Assembly (NCBI RefSeq): GCF_023208195.1
Contig: NZ_CP060034.1
Coordinates: 1,054,001 to 1,118,000, forward strand
DNA length: 64,000 bases
DNA from: Nocardioides sp. InS609-2
GTDB taxonomy: Bacteria > Actinomycetota > Actinomycetes > Propionibacteriales > Nocardioidaceae
Reading direction: 5' to 3'
The notes beneath the pieces were generated by a model, which saw only the letters and a program-made list of their open reading frames with translations, was not told the origin of the DNA and did not search any database. Both the position numbers and the translations under genes were made by a program. The stretch's first letter is position 1, and every line of letters begins with the position of its first letter. This document shows positions 25,535 through 34,289 of this stretch, piece after piece.

Positions 25535-26401
25535 TCAGGAGGAGACGGGCTGGGGAGCAGGCTTCGGAGCCGCGGAGCGGCGGTGGATGACCCACAGGAA
25601 CAGGGCCATCACTGGTACGACGTAGAGCACCCACGTCAGCCCCTCCAGCACGCTCGGCGACGGCGTGAAGTTGAAGAGCCCGGCCAGCAGAGAGCCGTAC
25701 CAGGAGCTGGCGTTGAGGTACGCCGAGATGTCGAAGAGCGTGCGGCCGGCACCGGGCAGCACGCCGGCTTCCTGCAGGTCCTTCACGCCGTACGACAGCA
25801 CGCCGGCGGCGACCACGATCAGCACCGCGCCAGTCCAGGTGAAGAAGCGGGTGAGGTTGATCGTGAGAGCGCCCCGGTAGATGAACCACCCCAGCACCAT
25901 GGCGACGAGGATGCCGACGATCGCTGCGATCAGCGGGCCGGAGTTGGTCTCGAAGCCGTCGGGCATGTCACGTCCGGTGGCGTTGCGGGTGTTGGTCCAC
26001 AGGATGCCGGCGGTCTCCATGCCCTCGCGGCCGACCGCGAGGAAGGCGATGACGACCAGCGAGAGCGGGCTGTCGGCGGCGTCGTCGATGCGGCCGCGCA
26101 GGTTGCGGGCGATGCCTTTGGCGGCCCTGGCCATCCAGAAGACCATCCAGGTCACGAAGGCGGCGGCGAGCAGCGACATCGTGCCGCCGAGGATCTCCTG
26201 GGAGCGGAAGTCGAGCTGGCGCGACTGGAAGCCGAGGTAGAGCGTGAAGCCGACGCTCAGCGCCACCGCGGAGACCACGCCGAGCCAGATCCACTTCAGG
26301 AGGTGGCGTCGGTCGGACTTGACGAGATAGGCGACGAGGATGCTGATGACCAGCGATGCCTCGAGGCCCTCACGCAGGCCGATCAGGAAGTTCGCGAACA
26401 C
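25535..26401 (-). CDS. efeU: Iron permease EfeU (FTR1 family)
   Basis: A 288-residue polytopic permease of the oxidase-dependent iron transporter family. The two REGxE iron-binding motifs are present: LREGLEASLVIS in the first membrane segment and GREGMETAGILW in the fourth. About seven hydrophobic segments are visible. It is the promoter-proximal gene of efeUOB; a near-perfect iron box lies 25 bp upstream, so iron-repressed expression is expected. Confidence 0.95.
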   Translation of the reverse strand: MFANFLIGLREGLEASLVISILVAYLVKSDRRHLLKWIWLGVVSAVALSVGFTLYLGFQSRQLDFRSQEILGGTMSLLAAAFVTWMVFWMARAAKGIARNLRGRIDDAADSPLSLVVIAFLAVGREGMETAGILWTNTRNATGRDMPDGFETNSGPLIAAIVGILVAMVLGWFIYRGALTINLTRFFTWTGAVLIVVAAGVLSYGVKDLQEAGVLPGAGRTLFDISAYLNASSWYGSLLAGLFNFTPSPSVLEGLTWVLYVVPVMALFLWVIHRRSAAPKPAPQPVSS

Positions 26402-26425
26402 GAAATGGGATGTTACGCCCGACCG

Positions 26426-26444
26426 TTAGGTTTGCCTAACCTAT
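26426..26444 (-). promoter_or_regulatory. IdeR/DtxR-type iron box upstream of efeUOB
   Basis: TTAGGTTTGCCTAACCTAT matches the DtxR/IdeR consensus at 17 of 19 positions, the best of the three boxes in the window. It lies 25-43 bp before the efeU start at 26401, on the expected operator side. Confidence 0.9.
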
Positions 26445-26471
26445 GTCTGTCGTGGTCTTGCCACAGTGGCG

Positions 26472-27167
26472 TCAGATCGCGCAGCCGTCCGGTCCGCAGG
26501 CCTCGGAGTCCCCGCCCGCGAGCACGCTGAGCTGCGGGTGACCCGCGGCCCAGGCCTGGTCGAGAGCCTGGGCGAACACTTCGGCCGGCTGGGCGCCGGA
26601 GATGGCGAACTTCTCGTCGACGACGAAGAAGGGCACGCCGGTCGCGCCGTACGCCGCGGCCTGGCGGATGTCTGCCTCGACCTCGTCGGCGTGCACGTCA
26701 CCGGCCAGGACGGCGGCCACGCGCTCGGCGTCGAGTCCGACCGACGTGGCGATCTCGGTGAGGACCGCGTGGTCGGCGACGTTGCGGGCGTCGACGAAGT
26801 AGGCCTCCAACAGCGCTTCCTTGAGCGCGCCGCGCCGCTCCCCCGCTGCGTGCAACAAGCGGTGGGCGTCCATGGTGCCGACGCGCTGAGCCTGGCCCAG
26901 ACGGAAGAGCAGGCCCTCCTCGGCGGCCACGGCTTCGACCCGGTCGACCATCTGCTGGCCCGCGGCCTGGCCGCCGCCGTACTTGCTACCCAGGTGCTCG
27001 GCGACGGTCTCGACCGGGCTCGTCGGTGCCGACGGGTCGAGCTGGAACGAGCGCCAGACCAGCTCGACGTCGTCACGGTGCTCGAAGCCGGCCAGTGCGG
27101 TCTCGAGGCGGCGCTTGCCGATGTAGCACCACGGGCAGACGACGTCGGACCAGATCTCGATACGCAT
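26472..27167 (-). CDS. DsbA-family oxidoreductase (FrnE-like)
   Basis: A 231-residue cytoplasmic thioredoxin-fold protein. IEIWSDVVCPWCYIGKRRLETAL carries the CPWC active site, and the fold closes with GATGVPFFVVDEKFAISGAQPAEVFAQAL containing the cis-proline VPFF. This is the DsbA/FrnE branch (2-hydroxychromene-2-carboxylate isomerase-like). An extra C-terminal CGPDGC adds a second cysteine pair, a feature known in FrnE of radiation-resistant bacteria. It is convergent with nothing and lies just upstream of ilvC, with a separate function. Confidence 0.88.
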   Translation of the reverse strand: MRIEIWSDVVCPWCYIGKRRLETALAGFEHRDDVELVWRSFQLDPSAPTSPVETVAEHLGSKYGGGQAAGQQMVDRVEAVAAEEGLLFRLGQAQRVGTMDAHRLLHAAGERRGALKEALLEAYFVDARNVADHAVLTEIATSVGLDAERVAAVLAGDVHADEVEADIRQAAAYGATGVPFFVVDEKFAISGAQPAEVFAQALDQAWAAGHPQLSVLAGGDSEACGPDGCAI

Positions 27168-27208
27168 GACCGGCCCAACGCCGTCGCCGCCCGTTTGCTT
27201 CCCGCTGC

Positions 27209-28348
<1,140 letters not shown>

Positions 28349-28894
28349 TCATGACGCGACACCGGCTCGGGCGGGCGCGACCGGCACGGGTCGGACGGTG
28401 CGTTCGGTGATGGAGCGGCTGCCGCGACCGATCGCGACCATGCCGGACTGCACGAGCTCGCGGATGCCGAACGGCTGCAGTACGGCGAGGCACGCGGCCA
28501 GTTTGTCGCTGGTGCCCGTGACCTCGATGGTGACGGCGTCGAGGGTGACGTCGACGGCCTTGGCCTCGAAGAGCTGGACGGCGTCGAGCACCTGGCCGCG
28601 GGTGTCGGCGTTGGCCTTCACCTTCACCAGCAGCAGCTCGCGGTTGACCGATGCGGTGCCGTCGAGCTCGACGATCTTGAGGACCTCGATCAGCTTGTTG
28701 AGCTGCTTGGTCACCTGCTCGAGCGGGGAGTCGTCGACCGCGACGACGATGGTCATGCGCGAGACCTCGGGATCCTCGGTCGGGCCGACCGCGAGGCTGT
28801 CGATGTTGTAGCCACGGCGGCTGAAGAGGCCGGCGATGCGGGCCAGGACGCCGGGCTTGTTCTCCACCAGCACGGAGAGGGTGTGCTTGGTCAT
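28349..28894 (-). CDS. ilvN: Acetolactate synthase small (regulatory) subunit
   Basis: A 181-residue regulatory subunit that binds valine and activates IlvB. The N-terminal ACT domain reads HTLSVLVENKPGVLARIAGLFSRRGYNIDSLAVGPTEDP, and the second half carries RELLLVKVKAN and the typical EVTGTSDKLAACLAVLQPFGIRELVQSGMVAIGRGSRSI. It lies 64 bp downstream of ilvB; that gap holds a REP-like remnant (28915-28950). Length and both domains are normal for the family. Confidence 0.97.
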   Translation of the reverse strand: MTKHTLSVLVENKPGVLARIAGLFSRRGYNIDSLAVGPTEDPEVSRMTIVVAVDDSPLEQVTKQLNKLIEVLKIVELDGTASVNRELLLVKVKANADTRGQVLDAVQLFEAKAVDVTLDAVTIEVTGTSDKLAACLAVLQPFGIRELVQSGMVAIGRGSRSITERTVRPVPVAPARAGVAS

Positions 28895-28958
28895 GGGGTG
28901 ACCTCCTGGGTCTGGATAGGCTCGCTGCGCTCGCTACTCGACGCACGAACGGCGCACA

Positions 28959-30722
28959 TCACAGGGCGTCCTCCTCGAACTCGGGAGCCAGGTCGCGGGC
29001 GTACAGGATCGCGTCGTTGCTCGTGCCGGCGGCCACCATCGGCCACACCATCGCGTCGCGGTGGACCCGGAAGTCGACGACGACGGGCTGGTCGTCGATC
29101 GCCATCGCCTTCTCGATAGTCGCGTCGACGTCGGCCGGGTCGTCACACGCCAGGCCCACGCAGCCATAGGCGTCGGCGAGCTTGACGAAGTCGGGGATCC
29201 GCTTCGAGTGCAGGTCGGTGTTGCTGTAGCGCTCGTTGTAGAAGAGCGTCTGCCACTGCCGGACCATCCCGAGCGACTCGTTGTTGATGATCGCCACCTT
29301 GATCGGGATGCCCTCGATGGCGCAGGTGGCGAGCTCCTGGTTGGTCATCTGGAAGCAGCCGTCGCCGTCGATCGACCACACCGTGGCGTCGGGACGGCCG
29401 ACCTTCGCGCCCATGGCCGCCGGCACCGAGAAGCCCATCGTGCCGAGGCCACCGGAGTTGATCCAGGTGCGGGGGTTCTCGTAACCGACGAAGTGCGCCG
29501 CCCACATCTGGTGCTGGCCCACGCCCGAGCAGTAGATCGCCTCGGGGCCGGCGATCGCGCCGAGCCGCTCGATGACGTACTGGGGCGAGAGGCTGCCGTC
29601 GGCAGGCGTGTCGTAGCCGAGCGGGTACGTCTTCTTGATGCCGGCGACGAAATCGACCCACTGCTCGTAGTCGCCGGTGTTGCCGGCCTCGACCTCGGCA
29701 CGCAGGGCCACGACCAGGTCGGCGATGACCTCGCGGCAGTCGCCAACGATCGGGACGTCGGCGTGCCGGTTCTTGCCGATCTCGGCCGGGTCGATGTCGG
29801 CGTGGATGACCTTGGCGAGTGGCGCGAACGAGTCGAGGTTGCCGGTGACGCGGTCGTCGAAGCGCGCGCCCAGGCTGATGATCAGGTCGCTGCGCTGCAG
29901 TCCGGCCACCGCGGCGACGGTGCCGTGCATGCCGGGCATGCCGAGGTGCTGCGCGTGGCTGTCGGGGAACGCGCCGCGAGCCATCAGCGTGGTGACCACG
30001 GGGATGCCGGTCAGCTCGGCCAGCTCACGCAGCTCGCGGGACGCGGCCGCGCGGATGAGGCCGCCGCCGACGTAGAGCACGGGCCGCTGCGACTCGAGGA
30101 TCAGCCGGGTCGCCTCACGGATCTGCTTGCTGTGCGGTCGGGTCACGGGGCGGTAGCCCGGCAGCGACAGCTCGGTCGGCCAGGCGAACGACGTCATTGC
30201 CTGGAGCGCCGACTTGGCGACGTCGACCAGCACCGGGCCGGGGCGGCCGGTCGAGGCGATGTGGAACGCCTCGGCGACGGTGCGCGGAATGTCGGCCGGG
30301 TCGGTGACCAGGAAGTTGTGCTTGGTGATCGGCATCGTGATGCCGCAGATGTCGGCTTCCTGGAAGGCGTCGGTGCCGATGAAGTTGGCGCCGACCTGGC
30401 CGGTGATGGCGACCAGCGGCACGGAGTCCATGTGGGCGTCGGCCAGCGGCGTGACGAGGTTGGTGGCACCGGGACCGGAGGTGGCCATGCAGACCCCTAC
30501 GCGACCGGTTGCCACGGCGTACCCCTGGGCGGCGTGACCCGCGCCCTGCTCGTGGCGGACCAGGATGTGCCGGATCTGGGTCGAGTCCATCAACGGGTCG
30601 TACGCCGGCAGGATCGCTCCGCCGGGGATGCCGAAGATCGTCTCCGTGCCCGCGTGCTCCAGCGATCGGATCAGGCTCTGTGCACCGGTGAGCTGTTCAC
30701 CGGTCGCGCCCTGCTCACTCAT
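28959..30722 (-). CDS. ilvB: Acetolactate synthase large (catalytic) subunit
   Basis: A 587-residue ThDP enzyme making acetolactate or acetohydroxybutyrate. The N-terminal catalytic Glu region is [18 protein letters not shown] with [14 protein letters not shown], then the FAD-binding middle domain ([14 protein letters not shown] [11 protein letters not shown]), and the C-terminal ThDP motif [29 protein letters not shown]. The C-terminus [16 protein letters not shown] is standard. Expression is controlled by a leader peptide and attenuator 35-140 bp upstream. It is followed by ilvN and ilvC. Confidence 0.97.
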   Translation of the reverse strand: MSEQGATGEQLTGAQSLIRSLEHAGTETIFGIPGGAILPAYDPLMDSTQIRHILVRHEQGAGHAAQGYAVATGRVGVCMATSGPGATNLVTPLADAHMDSVPLVAITGQVGANFIGTDAFQEADICGITMPITKHNFLVTDPADIPRTVAEAFHIASTGRPGPVLVDVAKSALQAMTSFAWPTELSLPGYRPVTRPHSKQIREATRLILESQRPVLYVGGGLIRAAASRELRELAELTGIPVVTTLMARGAFPDSHAQHLGMPGMHGTVAAVAGLQRSDLIISLGARFDDRVTGNLDSFAPLAKVIHADIDPAEIGKNRHADVPIVGDCREVIADLVVALRAEVEAGNTGDYEQWVDFVAGIKKTYPLGYDTPADGSLSPQYVIERLGAIAGPEAIYCSGVGQHQMWAAHFVGYENPRTWINSGGLGTMGFSVPAAMGAKVGRPDATVWSIDGDGCFQMTNQELATCAIEGIPIKVAIINNESLGMVRQWQTLFYNERYSNTDLHSKRIPDFVKLADAYGCVGLACDDPADVDATIEKAMAIDDQPVVVDFRVHRDAMVWPMVAAGTSNDAILYARDLAPEFEEDAL

Positions 30723-30756
30723 CTCGTCGGTTCCTCATCGTCGTTGCTCGGCCAAC

Positions 30757-30789
30757 AAAAAACCCCTCGGCCCGGCGGGCGGCGAGGGG
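30757..30789 (-). terminator. Attenuator terminator of ilvB
   Basis: On the minus-strand RNA CCCCUCG pairs with CGAGGGG across a GC-rich loop, followed by six U residues. It sits between the ILV leader peptide and the ilvB start and ends 35 bp before the gene, the classic attenuator position. Confidence 0.9.
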
Positions 30790-30817
30790 TGACGCGTGTG
30801 CAGCGAGGCTTGGGGCC

Positions 30818-30859
30818 TCAGCTCACGCGTCGCGTGCGTACAAGAATGTCAGTGCGCAT
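30818..30859 (-). CDS. ilvB leader peptide (attenuation)
   Basis: A 13-residue peptide MRTDILVRTRRVS contains consecutive Ile, Leu and Val codons (ATT CTT GTA), one for each end product. Its stop is 28 bp before the terminator stem. ATT, CTT and GTA are rare in this high-GC genome, which would sharpen sensitivity to uncharged tRNAs. A TTGACG hexamer lies about 35 nt upstream of the ATG. The order of leader, attenuator and ilvB follows the known actinobacterial ilvBNC pattern. Confidence 0.85.
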   Translation of the reverse strand: MRTDILVRTRRVS

Positions 30860-30901
30860 GCGCTTACGTTGCTCGCCGTCGCGTTCCGTCGTCAAGCCAG
30901 T

Positions 30902-30944
30902 GTGTCACGCGTCCCACATGCTGGAACGCGTGTCCCATCATGTG
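30902..30944. promoter_or_regulatory. Repeated GTCACGCGTCCC-type boxes upstream of ilvB leader promoter
   Basis: Within 43 bp there are GTCACGCGTCCC and GGAACGCGTGTCCC, together with the inverted pair CACATG / CATGTG. They lie about 45-85 bp upstream of the leader ATG, where a transcription factor would bind. The factor is unidentified. Confidence 0.45.
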
Positions 30945-30957
30945 ATCGCGCGGCGCG

Positions 30958-31626
30958 TTACCTGCTGAGCGGCGTGCAGATGCACGAGCGGTTGCCGTCG
31001 GCGTCCGCGACGACCCAGAACGCCGGCGCCTCCGCATCGCTGACCAGCGAGCCGCCGGCATCGAGCACGGCTTGCAGGCGTTGCTCGGCCTGGTCGTGAG
31101 GCACCCAGACGTCGAGATGGAAACGCTGCTCGACCTCTCCCTCGGCCCGCTCGTGGTCGAGGTCGATGCCCTGGAACCAGATCGTCGGCACCTGGCCGGT
31201 CGGGTCGAGGGCCTCGCCCTGCTTGGCCTCGGCACCGGTCAACGCCGCCCAGAACGGCACGAGCCGCTCACCGTCGGCGGCGTCGAGCCCCAGCTCGACA
31301 CGGGTCAGCGACGCCGGGTCGGACTGCACACCTGCCTCGGCGGCGTAGGAGCTGATCAGTCGCGCGAGGTCGATGTCGCGCGAGGTGAGGCCTCCGACGT
31401 CATGGCTGGAGAGGGTGACGGCGACCGACGGATAGGTGAGCGTGATGTCGGGATGGTGGCCGGCCTCCTCGGCGGCAGCGCCGATGCGGTCGACCAGTGC
31501 CAGGCCCGTGGCGAAGTCACCCGTCAGGAACCGCGCAGCGAGCGAGTTGAGGATCTTCCTCCAGTCGTCGAGGCCGGCGGCGAGCACGTCGTCGTGGCTC
31601 AGCTTCTGCTTTGGGTCGTCACTCAT
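30958..31626 (-). CDS. Pterin-4a-carbinolamine dehydratase domain fused to VOC domain
   Basis: A 222-residue two-domain protein. Residues 10-100 match pterin-4a-carbinolamine dehydratases (DWRKILNSLAARFLTGDFATGLALVDRIGAAAEEAGHHPDITLTYPSVAVTLSSHDVGGLTSRDIDLA, with the active-site HHPD). Residues 105-222 are a vicinal-oxygen-chelate fold (VELGLDAADGERLVPFWAALTG). PCD enzymes recycle hydroxylated tetrahydropterin; no aromatic hydroxylase is nearby, so the fused protein may have a different role. It overlaps the upstream VOC gene by ATGA. Confidence 0.88.
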   Translation of the reverse strand: MSDDPKQKLSHDDVLAAGLDDWRKILNSLAARFLTGDFATGLALVDRIGAAAEEAGHHPDITLTYPSVAVTLSSHDVGGLTSRDIDLARLISSYAAEAGVQSDPASLTRVELGLDAADGERLVPFWAALTGAEAKQGEALDPTGQVPTIWFQGIDLDHERAEGEVEQRFHLDVWVPHDQAEQRLQAVLDAGGSLVSDAEAPAFWVVADADGNRSCICTPLSR

Positions 31627-32042
31627 GGCAGCACTTCCTGTCCGATGGGGCCGGGGTTGTGGGCGACTTCCCAGCGGAAGCCGTCGGGGTCGGCGAAGTA
31701 GCCGGAGTAGCCACCCCACTCGCGCTCTGCACCTGTCTGCACCGGGTCGGCGCCGGCCTCGCGGGCCGACTCGAGGACCTGGTCGACGCCGTCGGTGGTC
31801 GCGCAGTTGTGGGACAGCGTGATCGGCGCGACGCCTCCGCCCCGGTTGATCGGCTGGCCGACCTCGGCCTCGAAGGCCGTCTCGTCCCACAGGGAGAGCA
31901 CGACCTTGTCGGCGACCTTGAACATCAGCACCTCGCCGGGCACGTCGACCGCGGACTCCCAGCCCAGGCCGTCGACGTAGAACCTGCGTGACGCCGGGAG
32001 GTCGCGCACGGCGAGGGTGATGAAGCTGATGCGTTGGTCCAT
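31623..32042 (-). CDS. VOC family (glyoxalase/bleomycin-resistance-like) protein
   Basis: A 139-residue single-domain vicinal-oxygen-chelate protein. ISFITLAVRDLPASRRFYVDGLGWESAVDVPGEVLMFKVADKVVLSLWD and the second half EREWGGYSGYFADPDGFRWEVAHNP show the paired beta-alpha-beta-beta-beta units; GYFADPDGFRWEV is the family's most conserved stretch. ATG 32042 has GTGAGG upstream. Its stop overlaps the PCD-VOC gene start, so the two form a pair. Substrate unknown. Confidence 0.85.
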   Translation of the reverse strand: MDQRISFITLAVRDLPASRRFYVDGLGWESAVDVPGEVLMFKVADKVVLSLWDETAFEAEVGQPINRGGGVAPITLSHNCATTDGVDQVLESAREAGADPVQTGAEREWGGYSGYFADPDGFRWEVAHNPGPIGQEVLP

Positions 32043-32116
32043 GAACCTCACCCTCCCACGGCTCACCGACAGTCGCCACGAGCCGGCGGCTCGTGACGCA
32101 GTGCCAGACTTCCGGC

Positions 32117-32563
32117 ATGTCTCTCGGCAACGCGATCCGTGCCGCCACCAGCGGAGTCCCCCGTCTGTACGCCGCGGCGCGAGGCAGCGGCGCCAGCCAC
32201 CGCGACGCCCTCGGCATGGTCGCCGCGTCGGCGGCCGCCCTCGTCATCGCGGCCCGGCGACACCCCAGCGAGTGGCGCGAGCAGAATGCCGTGCGCCACT
32301 TCTCCTGGCAGGCATTCTTGACCGCCCGCTACGGCCGCGAAGCGGCGAGCGCGCTGGCGCTGGCCCACGAGCAGCGCTCGTCGGACGCCGCCGACTCGGC
32401 GGTCGACCGGGCCAACAACACAGCCGGTCAGGAGTACGCCGCGGCGCACTCCGCCGACCTCCAGCACGGGGCCGTGTGGGCGACCGTCACCAGCCTTGCC
32501 GAGGTGGCCGAGGGCGAGTGGGCAGCCGGCCGGCTCAGCGGGCGACGTCCGCCCGACGCGTGA
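32117..32563 (+). CDS. Small helical protein of unknown function (DUF6973-like motif)
   Basis: A 148-residue protein with two hydrophobic helices near the N-terminus (ALGMVAASAAALVIAARR) and the segment EQNAVRHFSWQAFLTARYGREAASALALAHEQ. The N-A-x-R-H-x-x-W and H-E spacing resembles a small uncharacterised family (DUF6973-like), which I state tentatively. It is convergent with the GNAT gene and overlaps it by 29 bp. No catalytic role is assigned. Confidence 0.55.
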   Translation: MSLGNAIRAATSGVPRLYAAARGSGASHRDALGMVAASAAALVIAARRHPSEWREQNAVRHFSWQAFLTARYGREAASALALAHEQRSSDAADSAVDRANNTAGQEYAAAHSADLQHGAVWATVTSLAEVAEGEWAAGRLSGRRPPDA

Positions 32564-33245
32564 GGTCGGACAGCGCCAGGCGCTGACGACCGTCGGCGTC
32601 GAAGTTGGCGTCGTCGAGCCACGTGTCGTAGGCCGCGGCGAGCGCCGGCCACTCGCCGTCGGTGATCGAGAACCAGTCGGTGTCGCGGTTGCGCCCCTTG
32701 TAGACGAGTGCGTTGCGGAACCGGCCCTCCCACACGAAGCCCAGGCGCAGCGCGGCCCGGCGCGACGGCCCGTTGAGGCTGTCGCACTTCCACTCGTAGC
32801 GGCGGTAGCCGAGGTCCTCGAAGACGTGCCGCGCGAACAGCATCATCGACTCTGTGGCCGCTCGCGTCTGCTGGAGCGGCGTGCCCAGGATGATCCGGCC
32901 GATCTCGACCGACCCGTTGTCGGCGTCGATGCGCATCAGGGACGCCATGCCCGCTGGGCCGGCGTCGGTGAGGATCGTGAAGGTCACCCAACCGGATCGG
33001 GCAACGAGACCGTCGATCCGCTCCCCCATCGCCTCGACTGAGGTGGGTTGCTCCTCGCTGATGTAGGTCCACACCGCGGCGTCGTCGGGCCCGCACAGGA
33101 CGTCGTACAAACCGTCGCGGTGGGCCTGCGACGTCGGCTCGATGCGCACGTGCTTGCCGGTCAGGGTCACCGGAACGGGCCGCTCTCGTGGCGACCAGTC
33201 GACGGCATCGCCGATCTGCTGGCCGTCGGCGTTGGTGCGGCTCAC
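32535..33245 (-). CDS. GNAT-family N-acetyltransferase (RimJ/RimL-like)
   Basis: A 236-residue acetyltransferase starting at GTG 33245. Segments VTLTGKHVRIEPTSQAHRDGLYDVL, VTFTILTDAGPAGMASLMRIDADNGSVEIGRIILGTPLQQTRAATESMMLFARHVFEDLGYRRYEWKCDSLNGPSRRAALRLGFVWEGRFRNAL follow the RimJ/RimL-type pattern, including the acetyl-CoA region and N-x-x-S-R-x-A-x-x-x-G-F. Relatives acetylate protein N-termini or small amines. It overlaps the upstream S66 peptidase by 4 bp (GTGA) and is translationally coupled to it. Confidence 0.88.
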   Translation of the reverse strand: MSRTNADGQQIGDAVDWSPRERPVPVTLTGKHVRIEPTSQAHRDGLYDVLCGPDDAAVWTYISEEQPTSVEAMGERIDGLVARSGWVTFTILTDAGPAGMASLMRIDADNGSVEIGRIILGTPLQQTRAATESMMLFARHVFEDLGYRRYEWKCDSLNGPSRRAALRLGFVWEGRFRNALVYKGRNRDTDWFSITDGEWPALAAAYDTWLDDANFDADGRQRLALSDLTRRADVAR

Positions 33246-34258
33246 GCGAGCTCTTGGGTGATCTCGCGGGTCGTGCCGGCCACGGTGACGTGGGCGAGGG
33301 CGCCGTTGACGAGCGGCAGGTGCGGCGGCACGTGGCCGCACTCGATGTCGAAGACGATCGGTAGGTCGAGCATGCCGAGGGCGTCGACCACCGCGTCCCG
33401 CTGGCTGAACTCGCCCGAGTCCGGGGCGCTGGTGCGTCCGATCAGGATGGCATCGGCGTCATCGAACCAGCCAGCCAGCCGCAGTCCGTGCAGCTTGCGG
33501 CAGATCTCCAGGGCTGGATCGTCGGAGGCCTCGAGGTAGACGATCAGCCCTTCGTCGGCGTGCTCGCGGCCGAACCCGGCGACATCGCCGTACTGCGTCC
33601 CGGTGAGGTTGCTGACCGTCTCGATGCAGCCACCGATCAGCCGGCCGGTGACGTCGAGCCCTCCCCCACCGTGCACCTCCCAGGTGCCCTGCTCGTCGAG
33701 GTTGTAGGTGTCGTCGGTGGGGTCGGTCTCCCAGTCGCCGTAGCCGTTGCGGCCGAAGACGCCGGTGGCCCGCTGGGTGACCGGCTCGGTGGCGGCCGCG
33801 AGGTCGGTCCAGTGCACGAGGCCGTCGGCGGCGGCGTACGGCGTGTCCATCAGGTTGGTGCCGTGCATCGTGGCCCAGCCCAGACGCAGGGTCAGCGGGA
33901 GCATCCAGGTTGTGGTGTCGGAGAACCCGAGCACCCACGTCGGCTCGAGGTGCTGGAGCGCGTCGTACTCGATCCGGTCGACGAGGTCGATCGCGGTCTC
34001 ACCACCCCACGGGGGCACGATCGCCTTGATGGTGTGATCGAGCAGCATCCGGTTGAGCTCGGCGGCGCGCTGCTCGACCGGCGCGCTGACGTGGCTGGGC
34101 TGGCCCATGCACTCGCCCACCTCGACCTCGTAGCCACGCTCGCGCAGCCAGCCGACCGCGAAGTCGAGGCGGGGTCTGAGGGAGTCGGGCACCCCGCTCG
34201 ACGGGCTTGTGACGCCGATGCGGTCACCCGGGCGCAGTGGTGGTGGGAAGCGGATCAT
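33242..34258 (-). CDS. S66-family peptidase (LD-carboxypeptidase / MccF-like)
   Basis: A 338-residue serine peptidase of family S66. RPGDRIGVTSPSSGVP opens the N-terminal domain, RAAELNRMLLDHTIKAIVPPWGGETAIDLVDRID-like follows, and GFSDTTTWMLPLTLRLGWATMHGTNLM holds the nucleophile Ser. The C-terminal part (GGCIETVSNLTGT, DIECGHVPPHLPLVNGA) carries the Glu and His of the triad. Family members cleave L,D-peptide bonds in murein or inactivate microcin C-like antibiotics; MccF-type members lack signal peptides, as here. It is coupled to a GNAT gene downstream. Confidence 0.88.
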   Translation of the reverse strand: MIRFPPPLRPGDRIGVTSPSSGVPDSLRPRLDFAVGWLRERGYEVEVGECMGQPSHVSAPVEQRAAELNRMLLDHTIKAIVPPWGGETAIDLVDRIEYDALQHLEPTWVLGFSDTTTWMLPLTLRLGWATMHGTNLMDTPYAAADGLVHWTDLAAATEPVTQRATGVFGRNGYGDWETDPTDDTYNLDEQGTWEVHGGGGLDVTGRLIGGCIETVSNLTGTQYGDVAGFGREHADEGLIVYLEASDDPALEICRKLHGLRLAGWFDDADAILIGRTSAPDSGEFSQRDAVVDALGMLDLPIVFDIECGHVPPHLPLVNGALAHVTVAGTTREITQELA

Positions 34259-34289
34259 GGCGCCATCCTCGCATCGGCGCCACGATCGC

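Noticed and set aside
29061..30968. 635-codon plus-strand frame opposite ilvB
   Set aside because: Antisense shadow; ilvB has full ThDP and FAD motifs on the other strand.
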